NCBI RefSeq assembly: GCF_014356525.2
Contig: NC_052511.1
Span: forward strand, 50,793,607 to 50,857,606
Length of the DNA: 64,000 bases
Direction: 5' to 3'
DNA from: Nilaparvata lugens
Lineage: Eukaryota; Arthropoda; Insecta; Hemiptera; Delphacidae
Below the pieces are notes generated by a model. That model was not told the origin of the DNA and ran no database searches. It saw only the letters and a program-made list of their open reading frames with translations. The position numbers and the translations under genes were made by a program. Of the stretch, positions 42,530-53,645 are shown in pieces. Numbering within the stretch: position 1 is the stretch's first letter; each line of letters starts with the position of its first letter.

Positions 42530-42725
42530 TGCTTTTCCTCTTCTCATCTGTCACTCTCACTGTACCATTCTCTCTCACACACTCTATCACTTTTCCTATC
42601 TCTCACCCACTCACACACACTCTCTCTCTCTCTCTCTTTTTTTAAAATTTAATTTCTCTCTATTTTTTGATAAAGGCAGTCAATCAATCAATCAATCGCT
42701 CTCTCTTAATCCTTCCCTCTTAAAT
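42530..42725 (+). repeat. CT-rich tract
   Basis: CT and CACTCT repeats bordering the next TA copy; includes (CAAT)n at 42682-42697. Confidence 0.75.
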
Positions 42726-42753
42726 CCTTAGTTTAATTAATTGAATTAACGTT

Positions 42754-43035
42754 TTGGTAGAGAGTTAGTTGGGGAGGATATTTTTAATATTCTTTCCGAA
42801 GAATGGACATTGGTATGTCCAAAGCTCCGCCAATTCATGTAGATGCATAACAATATAATTATCTATAGTTATTATATTACAAATTACTTTTTCATATCAT
42901 ATACAGTTCAATAATTATTTTCTTAGTCTATATTATGTAAATTCATCTATAATTTCGCTGTATTGTAAGCTATTGTATATAAGTGTATAAGCCAGTATAT
43001 ATTGTGATCTACATAAATAAGTACTCAATCAATAA
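42754..43035 (+). mobile_element. Tail family TA, copy 3
   Basis: Full-length match to 5315-5606 with the same start, AATAA..GTACTCAATCAAT tail and orientation. Confidence 0.85.
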
Positions 43036-43037
43036 TC

Positions 43038-43081
43038 AATCTCTCTCTCTCTCTTCTCTCTCTCTCTCATCCTCTCTCTCC

Positions 43082-43126
<45 letters not shown>
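43038..43126 (+). repeat. (CT)n microsatellite
   Basis: Nearly pure CT between the TA and TB copies. Confidence 0.93.
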
Positions 43127-43129
<3 letters not shown>

Positions 43130-43135
43130 CACCCG

Positions 43136-43405
43136 GTCTTATGTTGATGGGAAGGATATTATTTTTATTCCTTTTTAGTGAATCGACAATTATTTGTTGA
43201 AACACTGACGATTTATGCCGCCGGTCACAATATTATATTATCGTTATTCCAATTGCATTCAGTCTTTATTCTCATTGATTAATTTTTTATAAATGTATTG
43301 TCAAATTCGATGAATAATTAGCATTACCGTCATTTTTTATTCAAGACAGTGTTCAAGCCAGTAAATATTGTAACATACATAAATAAAGTAGCCTAATCTA
43401 ATCTA
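43136..43405 (+). mobile_element. Tail family TB, full copy
   Basis: Starts TTATGTTGATGGGAAGGATA, contains ATTATCGTTATTCCAATTGC and AATAATTAGCATTACCGTCA, ends AAGCCAGTAAATATTGTAAC, ACATAAATAAAGTA and a (TCTAA)n tail. The last ~40 bp before the tail is shared with TA, while the bodies differ. Confidence 0.8.
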
Positions 43406-43530
43406 ATATCTCTCTCACTGTATATCTGACTCTTTCACTTTCTCCCTCTCACTCACTCTCTCCAGCCCTCCTAGGTTTTCAATACAGGCAGCTAATCAAT
43501 CAATCAATCTCTCTCTTCCTCTCTCTTTCA
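43406..43530 (+). repeat. CT-rich tract after TB
   Basis: Impure CT repeats. Confidence 0.65.
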
Positions 43531-43571
43531 TCTAAATTCAAAATTAATAGTTCTAATGTTTATTTTGGACT

Positions 43572-43738
43572 AAAATTTTATAAAAATTGTACAAGTGAAA
43601 TTCTAACCTTATCTTGGACTTTGCCACCTATTAATTTGGAAGGAAAATAGCACAAGGACTACATTATTATTTTATCTTCCAATGTTTCTACATTAGTGTC
43701 ATTTGCATTGCAATGAATAAAATAGAAAATATCAAAAC
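43572..43738 (+). mobile_element. Tail family T, copy 3
   Basis: CTAACCTTATCTTGGACTTT, AAATAGCACAAGGACTAC and TACATTAGTGTCATTTGCAT, close to the minus strand of 6722-6875. Confidence 0.75.
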
Positions 43739-43844
43739 CAGAATATATTTCAACTCACATGAATAACGCATTCTAATCTATCTAATCCAATTATCCATCC
43801 CTTTTTGAGCCTCTCACTCCAATTCATAACATCTTTCTGATTAA

Positions 43845-44065
43845 GCCAAGGAAACGAGCGCTATCTATCAGCTAACACAGAAACCAACAAATTAACTCGG
43901 CAATCATTGCTTGCTTGTGATTGGCTAGAGTTGTGGCTAGTTCGGACAGTGCTTGGTGGGGCGACCAATCATAGGCAACAAACGGTTTCAGGCTCTCAAA
44001 CTGCCGGCTTCTTTGATTGGCTGGGATTTTAAAAGCTGATTTGATCCAAGACTACTAACATGAGG
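43845..44065 (+). repeat. Repeat family F, copy 1
   Basis: GCGCTATCTATCAGC, GCTTGTGATTGGCTAGAG, GGCGACCAATCATAGGC and TTGATTGGCTGG match 53965-54380. GATTGGCT and its inverse (CCAAT-box-like words) recur inside each copy. Confidence 0.72.
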
Positions 44066-44232
44066 AGAGTTTCTATATATTCTCTTTCAATATTTTTGAA
44101 TGATTTTCTGAAAATAACTTACTTAGTTTATTCAATACGATAATTAAGTGTAATATTTGACAATAATTTGGTGTTTCAACCTTACTAAATTCAAAATTCC
44201 CAGCTCATATATATTTTGTAAGGTAAGGATGG

Positions 44233-44430
44233 ATGAAAGAATAAGACTGATAATGTCAATACCACCTTTATTCATTCTAAAATTGAATTTCCTGTTCTTC
44301 CAACAACAACAAACTTATTAGTTCAGCTGAAGATGTGGTAGGTTTTACCATGAAAACTGGTACTGAATTATTAATTAATTTTCGAATAAATAAAAGTGGT
44401 ATTGACAATATCAAAGTCTTATTCTTTCAA
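44233..44430. mobile_element. Foldback family FB3 with central hammerhead-like core
   Basis: Arms 44235-44294 and about 44369-44428 carry GAAAGAATAAGACT, AATGTCAATACCAC and TTTATTCATTC versus GAATAAATAAAAGTGGTATT, GACAATATC and AGTCTTATTCTTTC. Between the arms, 44322-44367 has CTGAAGA, a TGGTA/TACCA stem and GAAA in hammerhead order. No coding capacity. Confidence 0.82.
44322..44367 (+). ncRNA. Hammerhead-like RNA motif (candidate, activity unproven)
   Basis: In order: TTCAG (helix I strand), CTGAAGA (matches CUGANGA), one extra T, TGGTA...TACCA (helix II), GAAA, ACTGG, then TA and CTGAA, which pairs with the first TTCAG. The extra nucleotide before helix II and the very short helix III depart from classic ribozymes, so catalysis may be weak, dimeric or lost. 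Confidence 0.4.
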
Positions 44431-44995
44431 TTATGGAGAAATACCACAACATCTCATACCATACAATCAAATCAGTAAGGATGAAACTGAACTTTCAAGC
44501 ATAACTTCTTTAGACATGTTATTATGAAAATTTGGGAATAGAATAGTTTTGGACCAAGCCTGTTGTTCGTTTCCGATAATATTTAGATCTATATGATTTG
44601 TGATAATTTATTGTATGAGAAAAATATATATACAGTATATCATTTCAATCCTACTCTTCTCGATTAGTTCTCCAAAAGATCATTATTACTGTCATTTTCT
44701 TTTATTGAATTCTTTATAATCTAGATATGACTGAGCGACACCCAACAGGCCTGGTCAAAACTGCTGAATTACTATTGCTGTCCACTACAGCAGACTGTTT
44801 GTAAATCACCATCAAAATCTAGTCTCATCTAGGACCTTCATGTCAACATCACAGACAGACTGTTCGGACATCAACATTAGAATCTGGGCTCATCTAGGAT
44901 GACATCATGTCGACATCACACAGAGTGAGCAATTTCCTCAGTCGGCCGACATCTGTCACAGTCGGTCACTGTTTGCTCGACGCCATTTGTTTCCC
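44431..44995. other. Intergenic DNA with a ~76-bp repeated segment
   Basis: Around 44800-44935, CATCACAGACAGACTGTT and CTCATCTAGGA/TCATGTCRACATCAC words occur twice about 76 bp apart. Otherwise nothing. Confidence 0.45.
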
Positions 44996-45003
44996 AAACT
45001 GAA

Positions 45004-45367
45004 ACTCATCTCAAATTGTCAGCTCTACTCGTGAATGCTACATCATCCCCCCTCATTCAGCTAACGCTGACATTCAAATGTGAACCGCCCTTTGGTCAGA
45101 TACACTTCACATTGTCAGCATTCCTTGTGAAGAACACCAAACCTCTATCATTCAACCAAAGCTGACAGTATGATGTGAACTGTGCTTCATGAGACGATAT
45201 CTATCCTGTCAGCGCTCTTTATAAGCAGCATCAATGGTTCACATTAAACCAACAGCTGACAGTTCAATGTGAAATGTATTTCAGAGAAATATACTTAATC
45301 CTGTCAGCGTTCCTTATGAGTAACATTAATGCTCCCCTTTCAATCAATGCTGACTGTTTAAAGTGAA
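45004..45367. repeat. Tandem array of four ~94-bp hairpin units
   Basis: Units at 45004-45084, 45106-45180, 45196-45273 and 45290-45367 each start with (C/A)TTGTCAGC- or CTGTCAGCG-type words and end with GCTGACAGT..AATGTGAA-type words, the reverse complement. End-to-end spacing is 93-96 bp. Single units occur at 47993-48070 and within 55500-55742. Confidence 0.82.
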
Positions 45368-45484
45368 TAATTCCCTTCATGGCCGACATTTGAATTGGCC
45401 GCGCAGATCTATGATTTGTGTTTGGGGCGACGTTTGTTGTGTTCGTGACTGTCAACTAGAGTGCTGATGAAAGCGAGTTCTGCT

Positions 45485-46010
45485 GATGCAGAAGTCAGTT
45501 GCAGGGTTGTCTATTTCTCTACTGTAGGATAGAGGAGTCAGTTACATGATTGTTTATCTGCTGCAAGATTCAATATAGAGAAGTCAGTTGCAGAATTGTT
45601 CCTATTTTTATAATACTGAAGGATGGGAGTAGTCAGTTGAAGGATTGTCTCTATTTCTCTAATACAACATCATAGAGAAGTCAGTTGCATGTTTGCTGCA
45701 AGATTCAAGATAGAGAAGTCAGTTGCAGAATTGTTCCTATTTTTCTAATACTAAAGGATGGAGAAGTCAGTTGCAGGATTATCTCTATTATTTCTCTAAT
45801 ACTGCAGGATAGAGAAGTCAGTTACAGGATTATCTCTATTATTTCTCTAATACTGCAGGATAGAGAAGTCAGTTACAGGATTGACTCTATTCCTCCGATA
45901 CTACAGCATAAATGAGTCAGTTGCAGGATTATCCATCTCTTTACTGCAATATAGAGAAGTCAGATGCAGCATTGTTTATCTACTGCAGGATAAAAGAGAC
46001 AATTGGAGAG
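45485..46010 (+). repeat. ~48-bp minisatellite, about 11 units
   Basis: AGAAGTCAGTTRCAGGATT words start at intervals of 38-51 bp (45493 to 45958). Units also contain CTCTATT.TTTCTCTAATACTG. The cleanest units are at 45765-45915. Confidence 0.9.
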
Positions 46011-46744
46011 TTGTCCGTTCTACTGGAGAATAGGCCTAATACGCCTAACTGGTGAATACGAGGGAATTGCAGGATTGTGTCTACTATTAAGACACTGGTT
46101 GAGTCAATTTTTGGAATGTATTTGACTGTTTTGTCAAATCTGTGTTCTTCTAGGCTTAGATACTACAAGAATGTGAGCTTATGGATATGTAATATTGAGA
46201 AGCACGTTTATATTGTAGCTCATTCACAGTGAGTAGTTATTGAAGTAGTTGTAATTATTCAATCCAGAATCTAGATCATTGAATCTCTCAATACACGTTT
46301 GAAAATGATCTGATTTGGTTTGAAATTCACTACAAACTACTTGAAGTTCACTACTCCCAGGGAACTGGGAGAATCTCACCAAAATCCAGACCTCTTTGAA
46401 TGATTCTCATGCAATATCTAGTGCATCTCACCGATGTATGATGAATGAGAAAATTTCAATTAAACATAATTTTATGACAATAATTGAAAGGATGAACGAA
46501 CCATTGAAGCTTCATTATTGCCTGTTTCGACTGTCATTACTGGAGAAGGTAATATTGTCAGTTGAAATGGATGCAGGTACTAAATTAAATGATCTATCAA
46601 TTTAGTGGGGTACGTGAATCTATAAGTAGTATTAATCAAAGACAGAATGATGAATAGATTGATAAGTGGATGAACCAATAGAAAGCAGCCAATAAATAAC
46701 ATGGAAGAACAGCAAATACAGAAAAATACAAAAAAAATACTCAC
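46011..46744. other. Intergenic or intronic DNA
   Basis: No supported feature apart from its possible role as intron 3' of the minus-strand exon. Confidence 0.4.
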
Positions 46745-46817
46745 AAATCCATGCTACTTCCCACAGACTTTCTACCAATTTCAATCGGTTATTGGAATAT
46801 TGCTCCCTTACCTTTTC
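46745..46817 (-). CDS. Candidate internal exon (host gene, unidentified)
   Basis: On the minus strand a strong acceptor CATTTTTGTTTCAG is followed by 73 bp reading EKVREQYSNNRLKLVESLWE, then VAWI, and a consensus donor GTGAGTATTTTT. The peptide is charged, complex and unlike the low-complexity frames around it. I do not recognise the family and see no second exon. It is the most gene-like host segment in the window. Confidence 0.45.
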
Positions 46818-47990
46818 CTGAAACAAAAATGAAAATTCAATTATTTCCATAGAATATCGAACAACTCTATCAACAATCATAAAATAAGTAAATTATGTTC
46901 TTGTCATACTTACTCAATTGCAGCTGTTTTCCATGCATTAAATCAAGCCGGTAAACAGCTGTTTGCAGAACAAGAGAACATGTGATTTTTACTACAGCAT
47001 ACTATACTGTAAAGATATCATTTTATGTTCTCTCTACAGTGGAGTATGTTAGGACTCTACTGAGTCCTAATAGCATCTAAGTAATCAATATACTAACTCA
47101 AATAATTAAACAACTCATTTAAGGAGTTTATACTAACAATATTCGTTCTCTTACGAGAAAATAAAACTTACTCCAGTCTATTTTGCTGCGATAAATGAAA
47201 AATTCAATTGTTTATCAAATTTGCGAAATTCATTAAACTCTCACAGAGAGAGGATTATGTATAACTTTGGAATATGATTCATGAGTTGTAAAATTGCTTC
47301 CCGGTGGTTCGGAACTCACGAAGAACGGTAGGTCCATTCATCTCCCATAATCATCCACCTCATTACTCACGCACAAGCCTAGAGCTCATGTGGGCATCAC
47401 CCTCAGCAGATATCAAGTCATGTTCTTCAACAGTGTTGGATACAGGAAACTGAAGCTTACTTCACTATTTATTTCTTGGTAATAATAGTGAATCAGATTT
47501 TGGATTGTCTTCAGATAATCAATAACTTCTGACAAGCATAACAATGTTCCACCAAATAGGATATGATACTTGATAATTTTCTATGTTGACATTCACTCTC
47601 TTCCACTTGAGTGTAAGAAAGGGCCGGTTGCGCCCTAACTTCACCCTCTAAGGCTTTAATAAAGGCAGATTATCAATCAATTTTCTTATCAGTTCCTGGT
47701 TTTCCATTGTTTGACACAGAACCTCAGAGCTACGTTATCGTTTGACATAATTTTATTCTGCTGCTACAAGGAATTAGATTTCCGAAATTCCTCAACTTTT
47801 CGGGAGTAGATGTAAACTTTGAAGTGAGATGTTTTTGAACAGAAACGCCTAGAGGTTCATCATGTCTCGGCTGGAGGCTGATTGAAAAACAACATGGCGT
47901 CTGTTCTGGGTGAAGAGTTATGAGCCTATCAGGTTTGTCGGAGCACTGATAGATCAGGTGAGTCGTGTAGTGTGTTCTCAACTAGATTGA
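46818..47990. other. Intergenic or intronic DNA
   Basis: No repeats or genes that I can support. The frame at 47730-47981 has no recognised domain. Confidence 0.4.
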
Positions 47991-47992
47991 GA

Positions 47993-48070
47993 TTCACTTT
48001 GAACTGTCAGTCTTTCCCATTGATAATATTAATGCTTCCCATTCAAACAATACTGTCAGTTTGGAGTGTA
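47993..48070. repeat. Single hairpin unit of the 45-kb array family
   Basis: TTTGAACTGTCAG...TTAATGCTTCCCATTCAAAC and ACTGTCAGTTTGGAGTG match units of 45004-45367. Confidence 0.65.
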
Positions 48071-48187
48071 TCTAACTACGGGTGACACGGTGTAGAATCT
48101 TGTTTGCAATTTCCTTAGAAACACAGAGTCGTCAGGTAGAGGAAAAGTGAGATAGAGGATGGAGAGAAATGAATATTGAAGAAAAAT

Positions 48188-48475
48188 AGATTGATTGATT
48201 GAGTACTTTATTTATGTAGATCACAATATATACTAGCTAATACACTTATATACAATAGCTTACAATACAGAAAAATTATAGATGAATTTACATAATATAG
48301 ACTAAGAAAATAATTATTGAACTGTATATGATATGAAAAAGGAATTTGTAATATAATAACTATAGATAATAATTATATTGTTATGCATCTACATAAATTG
48401 GCGGAGCTTTGGACATATCAATGTACATTCTTCGGAAAGAATATTAAAAAGATCCTCCCCACTAACTCTCTACCA
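48188..48475 (-). mobile_element. Tail family TA, copy 4
   Basis: Full-length minus-strand match to 5315-5606, followed on the right by purine-rich DNA (the complement of the CT tract seen beside other copies). Confidence 0.82.
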
Positions 48476-48629
48476 AAGTAGAGATGGATATGAGGAAGGA
48501 GCATGAGATGAAAGGAGAGTAAGATGGAAAATAAATGTTTTTATTGGCATAAATTAAAAATTACATCATCTTAAAAATACATAAAAACACTTCACTCACA
48601 TTGGCTAATTTTTAACAAATTAATAAAAA

Positions 48630-48822
48630 CAATATGAAAATCCTGTAGTACCGTTCATTTTTCAAAATCTTTAAAATAGTTCAACAACTAGTTTCGATCC
48701 TAACTGAGGTCATTTTCAAGTTGAAAATGACCTTGAGAATGACCTAAGTTAGGGTCGAAACTAGTTGTTGAACTATTTTAAAGATTTTGAAAAATGAACG
48801 GTACTACAAGATTTTTATATTG
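48630..48822. mobile_element. Foldback family FB2, copy 2 (near-perfect palindrome)
   Basis: The left arm TGTAGTACCGTTCATTTTTC, AAAATAGTTCAACAACTAG, TTTCGATCCTAACTGAGGTC returns inverted to 48822. The centre has a 12-bp duplication (TTGAAAATGACC / TTGAGAATGACC) in the right arm. Arms are about 90 bp. Confidence 0.88.
48680..48725 (-). ncRNA. Hammerhead-like RNA motif (candidate), FB2
   Basis: Minus strand in order: TTCAAC (helix I), TTGAAAA (core with U and A at the C3 and G8 positions), extra T, GACC...GATC (helix II; the other arm has an exact GACC...GGTC), GAAA, CTAG, TT, then GTTGAA pairing with TTCAAC. Activity unproven. Confidence 0.35.
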
Positions 48823-49244
48823 CAGATGGAATTGAATAGAGTATGCATTTATTCAAATGCTAATTAATACATAATTATTAATTAATTCGATTCCCGGGCT
48901 GGCAACTAATTTTTGGATAGTAGTCCTCATCGAATTTCCATCTAGCTGTTAACCTGTTGTCAATGTATGCAGTAGCAGAAGTCTTCGGGGTGATTTACAG
49001 CTTTTATTTAGGATTTTCGTTAATTAATAATTATATTTTTATATTGCTTCTATTAACAATAAGAGCAATACAAATTTCACAACATAGTAATACTATTAAA
49101 AATAAAATGGAATGCCAATAGAGTATTTGCATCTCGAGGTACTAGACCTGTTTGAGATGGAGATATAAAATTTATTACAAAATTAGCGCTGAAAAGTAGT
49201 TACTAAGGCCGACAGTCGCATATGAAGTGACACATATTACATAA
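48823..49244. other. AT-rich DNA
   Basis: Nothing supported. Confidence 0.4.
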
Positions 49245-50085
49245 CAGAATAGGAGAAGGAGATATGGAAGAAGTAAAGGATAGAAAACCGGATACAGAGT
49301 AGAGAAGGAAGATAGTGAGTTATTGGAGGAAGCTGGTGGAGTAATAGAGAAGGAAGATATGAGAGAAGTGAAGGTGAGAGTTAGAGAAGGAGGGAGATAG
49401 TAAGTGGAGAGAGTTGGAAAGGTATGGGATGTGAGAGCTAAGATAGGATAAGATAACATAGGTACAAGAGGAAGCCTGATACGCTGATGGAATAGAAACA
49501 AGAGAAAGGAGATGAAAGAATGTGGAAACCTGGGGAGTGATGAAAGTTTGGAAGATGAAGGGGAGGAGGAACAGAGGAGAAAGAGAAGAAGGAAGAAATG
49601 ACTGAGAGTTGGAAGAGAAGATAGAAAAGAGGAGAAGGAGCAGATGAGGAAGAAAATAAGGGAGAAATGACAGAGAGTGAAGAGTTGGAAGAGAAGTACA
49701 AGAGAAGAGAAGAAAGAGCGAGAAAATGGAAGAAGAGTAAGATAAATTGGACTAACGAAGAAAGAAAGAATGTGGAACTGCAAAGTAAAGTAGCGAAGGT
49801 TGAGGAGGCGAATAAGGACTGAGTGAGGAAGAGAGGGGATAAAGGAGAAAAGCCAGGAAGGAAAAACGAGATGAACAGCCAGGTAAATGATAACAATGGA
49901 GAAGTTATAAGAAATGGGAAAAGGAATAGAAGAAGAAGAAGGAAGTGACAAACAATGGTGAAAATGAGAGAAGAGGAGAGGGGAAGCACAGGAAAAAGAA
50001 GAAAAATAGAAAGAAGGAGGAGAAAAAGAAGAAAAAGGTGGAGAAGAAGAAGAAGAGAAGAAGAAGAAGATGGATGGATTTGAGA
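49245..50085. repeat. 0.84-kb purine tract
   Basis: GA-rich plus strand with scattered T. Long Ser/Leu/Phe-rich minus frames (49175-49989) are compositional. Confidence 0.85.
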
Positions 50086-50142
50086 ATGTACTTTGTGAAA
50101 CTAATCGAGAGCTGAAAATTTTGTGAAGTGAACAACTACAAG

Positions 50143-50286
50143 ACTTAACCTATTTCGGACTATGTGTAATCTTATCTAAATTTGAGAGAGGAATAGCACA
50201 AGGTTAGCTTATTTTTCTCTCCCTATCATTTTGATGATGTACTTATTGTATGAATCAATGGAGAATAAAGAATAAATAATAAGAGA
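50143..50286 (+). mobile_element. Tail family T, copy 4
   Basis: CTATTTCGGACTATGTG, GGAATAGCACAAGGTTAG and CTATCATTTTGATGATGTAC match the minus strand of 8985-9112. Confidence 0.78.
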
Positions 50287-50287
50287 G

Positions 50288-50390
50288 ATGAGAAAGAAGA
50301 AGAAGAAGAGAAGAAGAAGAAAGAAGAAGAAGAAGAAGAAGAAGAAGAAAAGAAGAAGAAGAAGAAGAAGAAGAAGAAGAAGAAGAGCGA
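50288..50390 (+). repeat. (GAA)n microsatellite
   Basis: AAG/GAA run with few interruptions immediately after the T copy. Confidence 0.93.
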
Positions 50391-50726
50391 GATGACGAGC
50401 TGATAAGAGATTGACAGTGTGTCGAATGGAGGTAGAGTGTAAGTAAGTCATTATTGAGCTTTGAGCTTCCAAACTGTAGTTAATTATCCGATAACATGGC
50501 GGCAGTGGTGAGGGGTGGGGGTAGACCCTGTCAGTCATTCAGCCTCCTTTTGATACAGAGAGAATATTATTGGAAGGGAGAACATCTTTTCACTTTGGCA
50601 GCTTAACTTAGTCAAACGAGACATCAACTTAGTCCCCTGAAACATGAGATAGTCGATGCTAAGTCTCCAAATAGACAATTTTCAATGATTTATTGCTGTA
50701 TGTATAATAATATGAGTGTGATATTT
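50391..50726. other. Intergenic DNA
   Basis: Nothing supported. Confidence 0.4.
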
Positions 50727-50858
50727 CACTTTCCTTGCCCTATTACCATAGGTAAGGGAAGTATTGCTTTCCGAAAAAAATTAAGGTACCCCAATTTCTA
50801 AATTTCTATACGTTTCAAGGTCCCCTGAGTCCAAAAAGGTGGTTTTTGGGTATTGGTC

Positions 50859-50910
<52 letters not shown>

Positions 50911-51559
50911 CACGATATCTCATCTCTCAATCAACGGAATGACTTGAAATTTGGAACGTAAGGTCCTTACAATATAAGGATCCGACACGGACAATTTCTA
51001 TCAAATGCGATACAAGATGGCGGTTAAAAGGGCAAAAATGTTGTCAAAAACAGGGTTTTTCGCGATTTTCTCGAAAACGGCTCCAACGATTTTGATTAAC
51101 GTTATACCAGAAATAGTCATCGATAAGCTCTATCAACTGCCACAAGTCGCATATCTGTAAAAATTTCAGATGCTCCGCCCCATCTATGCAAAATTTGATT
51201 TTAGATTCTCAATTATCAGGCTCCAGATACAATTCAAACAAAATATTTCGAGTGGAGAAGATTGAACATGAGAATCTCTACAATTAATGTCCAGTAACAT
51301 TTTCACCTAAAATTGAAAATAAGCTTGAAATTCGAGAAAATGTGATTATCCAATTTATTGCAAACTGTTGGCAACTGTTGATTTTATTATTAAATGATTC
51401 ACTATGAAGAGATAGCACACCTCGTGTGTCTCCAGCGTTATTACACTGTCATCAGCTGGATCAAATCTTTGAATAGTAGACTTTTGATGCGCGGGAACAC
51501 TAGCGCCAGGTGATCAATTTTCATAACGGCAAGAAAAGTTGTGTGAGTGCGCCACACCA
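50727..51559 (-). mobile_element. Repeat family A, copy 2 (full length)
   Basis: The minus strand runs from CTGGTGTGGCGCACTCACAC to CAAGGAAAGTG. It contains an internal (CA)n (as GT at 50866-50902), a conserved AAAACCCTGTTTTTGACAAC block and a 3' end that folds (ACTTTCCTTGCCC...GGTAAGGGAA). The 5' end also carries ACTTTCTTGCC-type sequence, so the termini are weakly inverted. Superfamily unassigned. Confidence 0.85.
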
Positions 51560-51635
51560 GAATTTTTATACTTTTTTCATCCGTCAAAATTCAAAATTCT
51601 TAGTTTTCATTGTTTTTAGTGAAAATGGACTAAAT

Positions 51636-51778
51636 TTTAATAGTAAAACCATAACCCTATTTTGGACTTTGAAAATGTTATCTAAATTTGGGAGAGAAAT
51701 GGAACAAGGCGTATCCTTAGTTTTTCTCTCCCAATCAGTGCTACTTTGTAAAAAATATAATAAATAAATTATTCCAAA
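51636..51778 (+). mobile_element. Tail family T, copy 5
   Basis: CCCTATTTTGGACTTTG, ATCTAAATTTGGGAGAG and TTTTTCTCTCCCAATCAG, ending in an AATAAATAAAT tail. Confidence 0.7.
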
Positions 51779-51848
51779 AATTGAATGAAAGCCAAATTAA
51801 TATAACTAAGGACTCCTGCTACTGTATTGATATCACCGTATCATTCAA

Positions 51849-52390
51849 ATCAAATCAAATCAAATCAAATTTCATTTATTCAAGTAGTTGCATATAAAAG
51901 ACAAGCTTCACAACTTGAATCGTCACAATCAATAAAAAACACAGAAAATACATAGTGCAAAGAGGAGACGTCAAAGAAAAACACTGCCTTAAGGAACACC
52001 CCCTGGAAGAAATCGATTAATTTCAGTTGATTTAAAGAAATTTTTATTTGTAATAATTCTATGACATGTAATTTCTTCCCTCAAGACATCCACACATTCA
52101 TCCACTGTGTATGGCGCTCTTTTTAACAGAACCTTCCTTATCCTTCCGGTCATCTTTGAAAAGTTGGAAAAATCTTTGAAATTATGGGGGAGTCTATTTA
52201 TAATTTTTAATGAGCAATAGTGTGGGCCTTTCTCCAGAAGGGTTGGTCTATGTGCCGGGTAACCGAGGATCGAGCCACCACTCCTCGTATTGTAGGAATG
52301 ATCAAGTAAAACGGATGAGAATGCCCTCCAATTTTTACTAACGTACGTGATGATCTCCAGAAAGTACATGGCTGGCAAAGTTAATTTCAT
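51849..52390 (-). pseudogene. CR1/jockey-like LINE 3' end with (TTTGA)n tail
   Basis: The minus strand 52390-51989 encodes a LINE C-terminus: LTLPAMYFLEIITYV, HSYNTRSGG, HRPTLLEKGPHY and a KIINRLPHNFKDF block, followed by a stop and ~110 bp 3' UTR. The tail is a (TTTGA)n pentanucleotide repeat (read as AAATC at 51849-51873). It is 5'-truncated, as is common for LINEs. It differs in sequence from the 39.1-kb and 7.5-kb fragments, so it is a separate lineage. Confidence 0.82.
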
Positions 52391-52449
52391 TGGATATATT
52401 TGATATAACTATTACACAGTAATAATATTCCAGCAGTTCTAAATAGAAG

Positions 52450-52719
52450 CATAGAGAAACAAAAGCGTAAGTAGATATCCTATGGTATAGTGAATTTATG
52501 TCGCAGCATTTACTGTTATCCCAAGCCGATTACTGTTGATTATAGTCTATTTTGACTGTTTCGTTGGGGTGATAGTGTATGAACGGCACATTTGAGAGAC
52601 TACCAGCGTCACACAGTTGCATAGGAAAGAACTATGTGAACTATCGGCTTGAGATAACAGTAAAAGTTGCGACATAAACGCCCTGTACCATGGGATATAC
52701 TATGCTATCGTTTCTCTAT
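52450..52719. mobile_element. Foldback MITE FB4, copy 3
   Basis: CATAGAGAAACAAAAGCG at the left and GCTATCGTTTCTCTAT at the right, with internal arms CTGTTATCCCAAGCCGAT / ATCGGCTTGAGATAACAG. Matches 11042-11337 in layout. Confidence 0.85.
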
Positions 52720-52774
52720 TATTCATTCATCTATAATTGAATTTATTTATTTTTAATTCTCTTATTGTAAAAAT

Positions 52775-53404
52775 CTGGTGTTGCGCACTCACACAACTTT
52801 CCTTACCGTTATGAAAATTGATCACCTGACGCTAGTGTTCCGGCGCATCTCAAGTCTACTATTCAAAGATTTGAGCCAGCTGGATATGGGTAATAACGCC
52901 GGAGACACACATGAGGTCTGCTATTTTTTCATAGTGAATGATTTAATAGAATCAACAATAATTTGCAATTGAATAATCACATTTTCTCGAGTTTTTAAAG
53001 CTTATTTTCAATTTTAGGTGAAAATGTTACTGAACATTAATTGTAGAGATTTTTTTCTGTTTCAATTGTATCTGAAGCCTGATAATTGGGAATCTATCTG
53101 CATTGATGGGGCGGAGCTCCTAAAATTTTTACAGATATGGGACTTGTGGCATTTGATAGAGCTTATCGATTAATATCTTAGGTATGAATTTGATCAAAAT
53201 CGTTGGAGCCGTTTCCGAAGAAATCAGGAAAAACCCTGTTTTTGACAACATTTTCGCCATTTTAGCCACCATCTTGAATTGCATTTGATCGAAATTGTTC
53301 GTGTCGGATCCTTATCGTGAAAGGACCTTACGTTCCAAATTTCAAGTCATTCCGTTAATTGGGAGATGAGAATCGTGTACACAGACGCACACACACCACA
53401 CACA

Positions 53405-53435
<31 letters not shown>

Positions 53436-53438
53436 CCA

Positions 53439-53469
<31 letters not shown>

Positions 53470-53472
53470 ACA

Positions 53473-53510
<38 letters not shown>

Positions 53511-53641
53511 GACCAATACCCAAAAACCAGTTTTTTGGACTCAGGGGACCTTGAAACGTATAAAAATTTAGAAATTGGGGTACCTTAATTTTTTTCGCAT
53601 AGCAATACTTTCCTTACCTATGGTAATAGGGCAAGGAAAGT
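52775..53641 (+). mobile_element. Repeat family A, copy 3 (full length)
   Basis: Starts CTGGTGTTGCGCACTCAC, ends GGGCAAGGAAAGT. The internal (CA)n at 53386-53508 is expanded to about 120 bp with CACCA interruptions. Short His/Thr frames are repeat translation. Confidence 0.87.
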
Positions 53642-53645
53642 AAAA

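Noticed and set aside
47620..47680. GGGCCGGTTGCGCC as another copy of the 910-bp MITE
   Set aside because: Only the first ~12 bases resemble the MITE end; the rest does not match and no second arm is present.
49175..49989. 258- and 183-residue minus-strand frames
   Set aside because: Compositional product of a purine tract; two different frames are open over the same bases.
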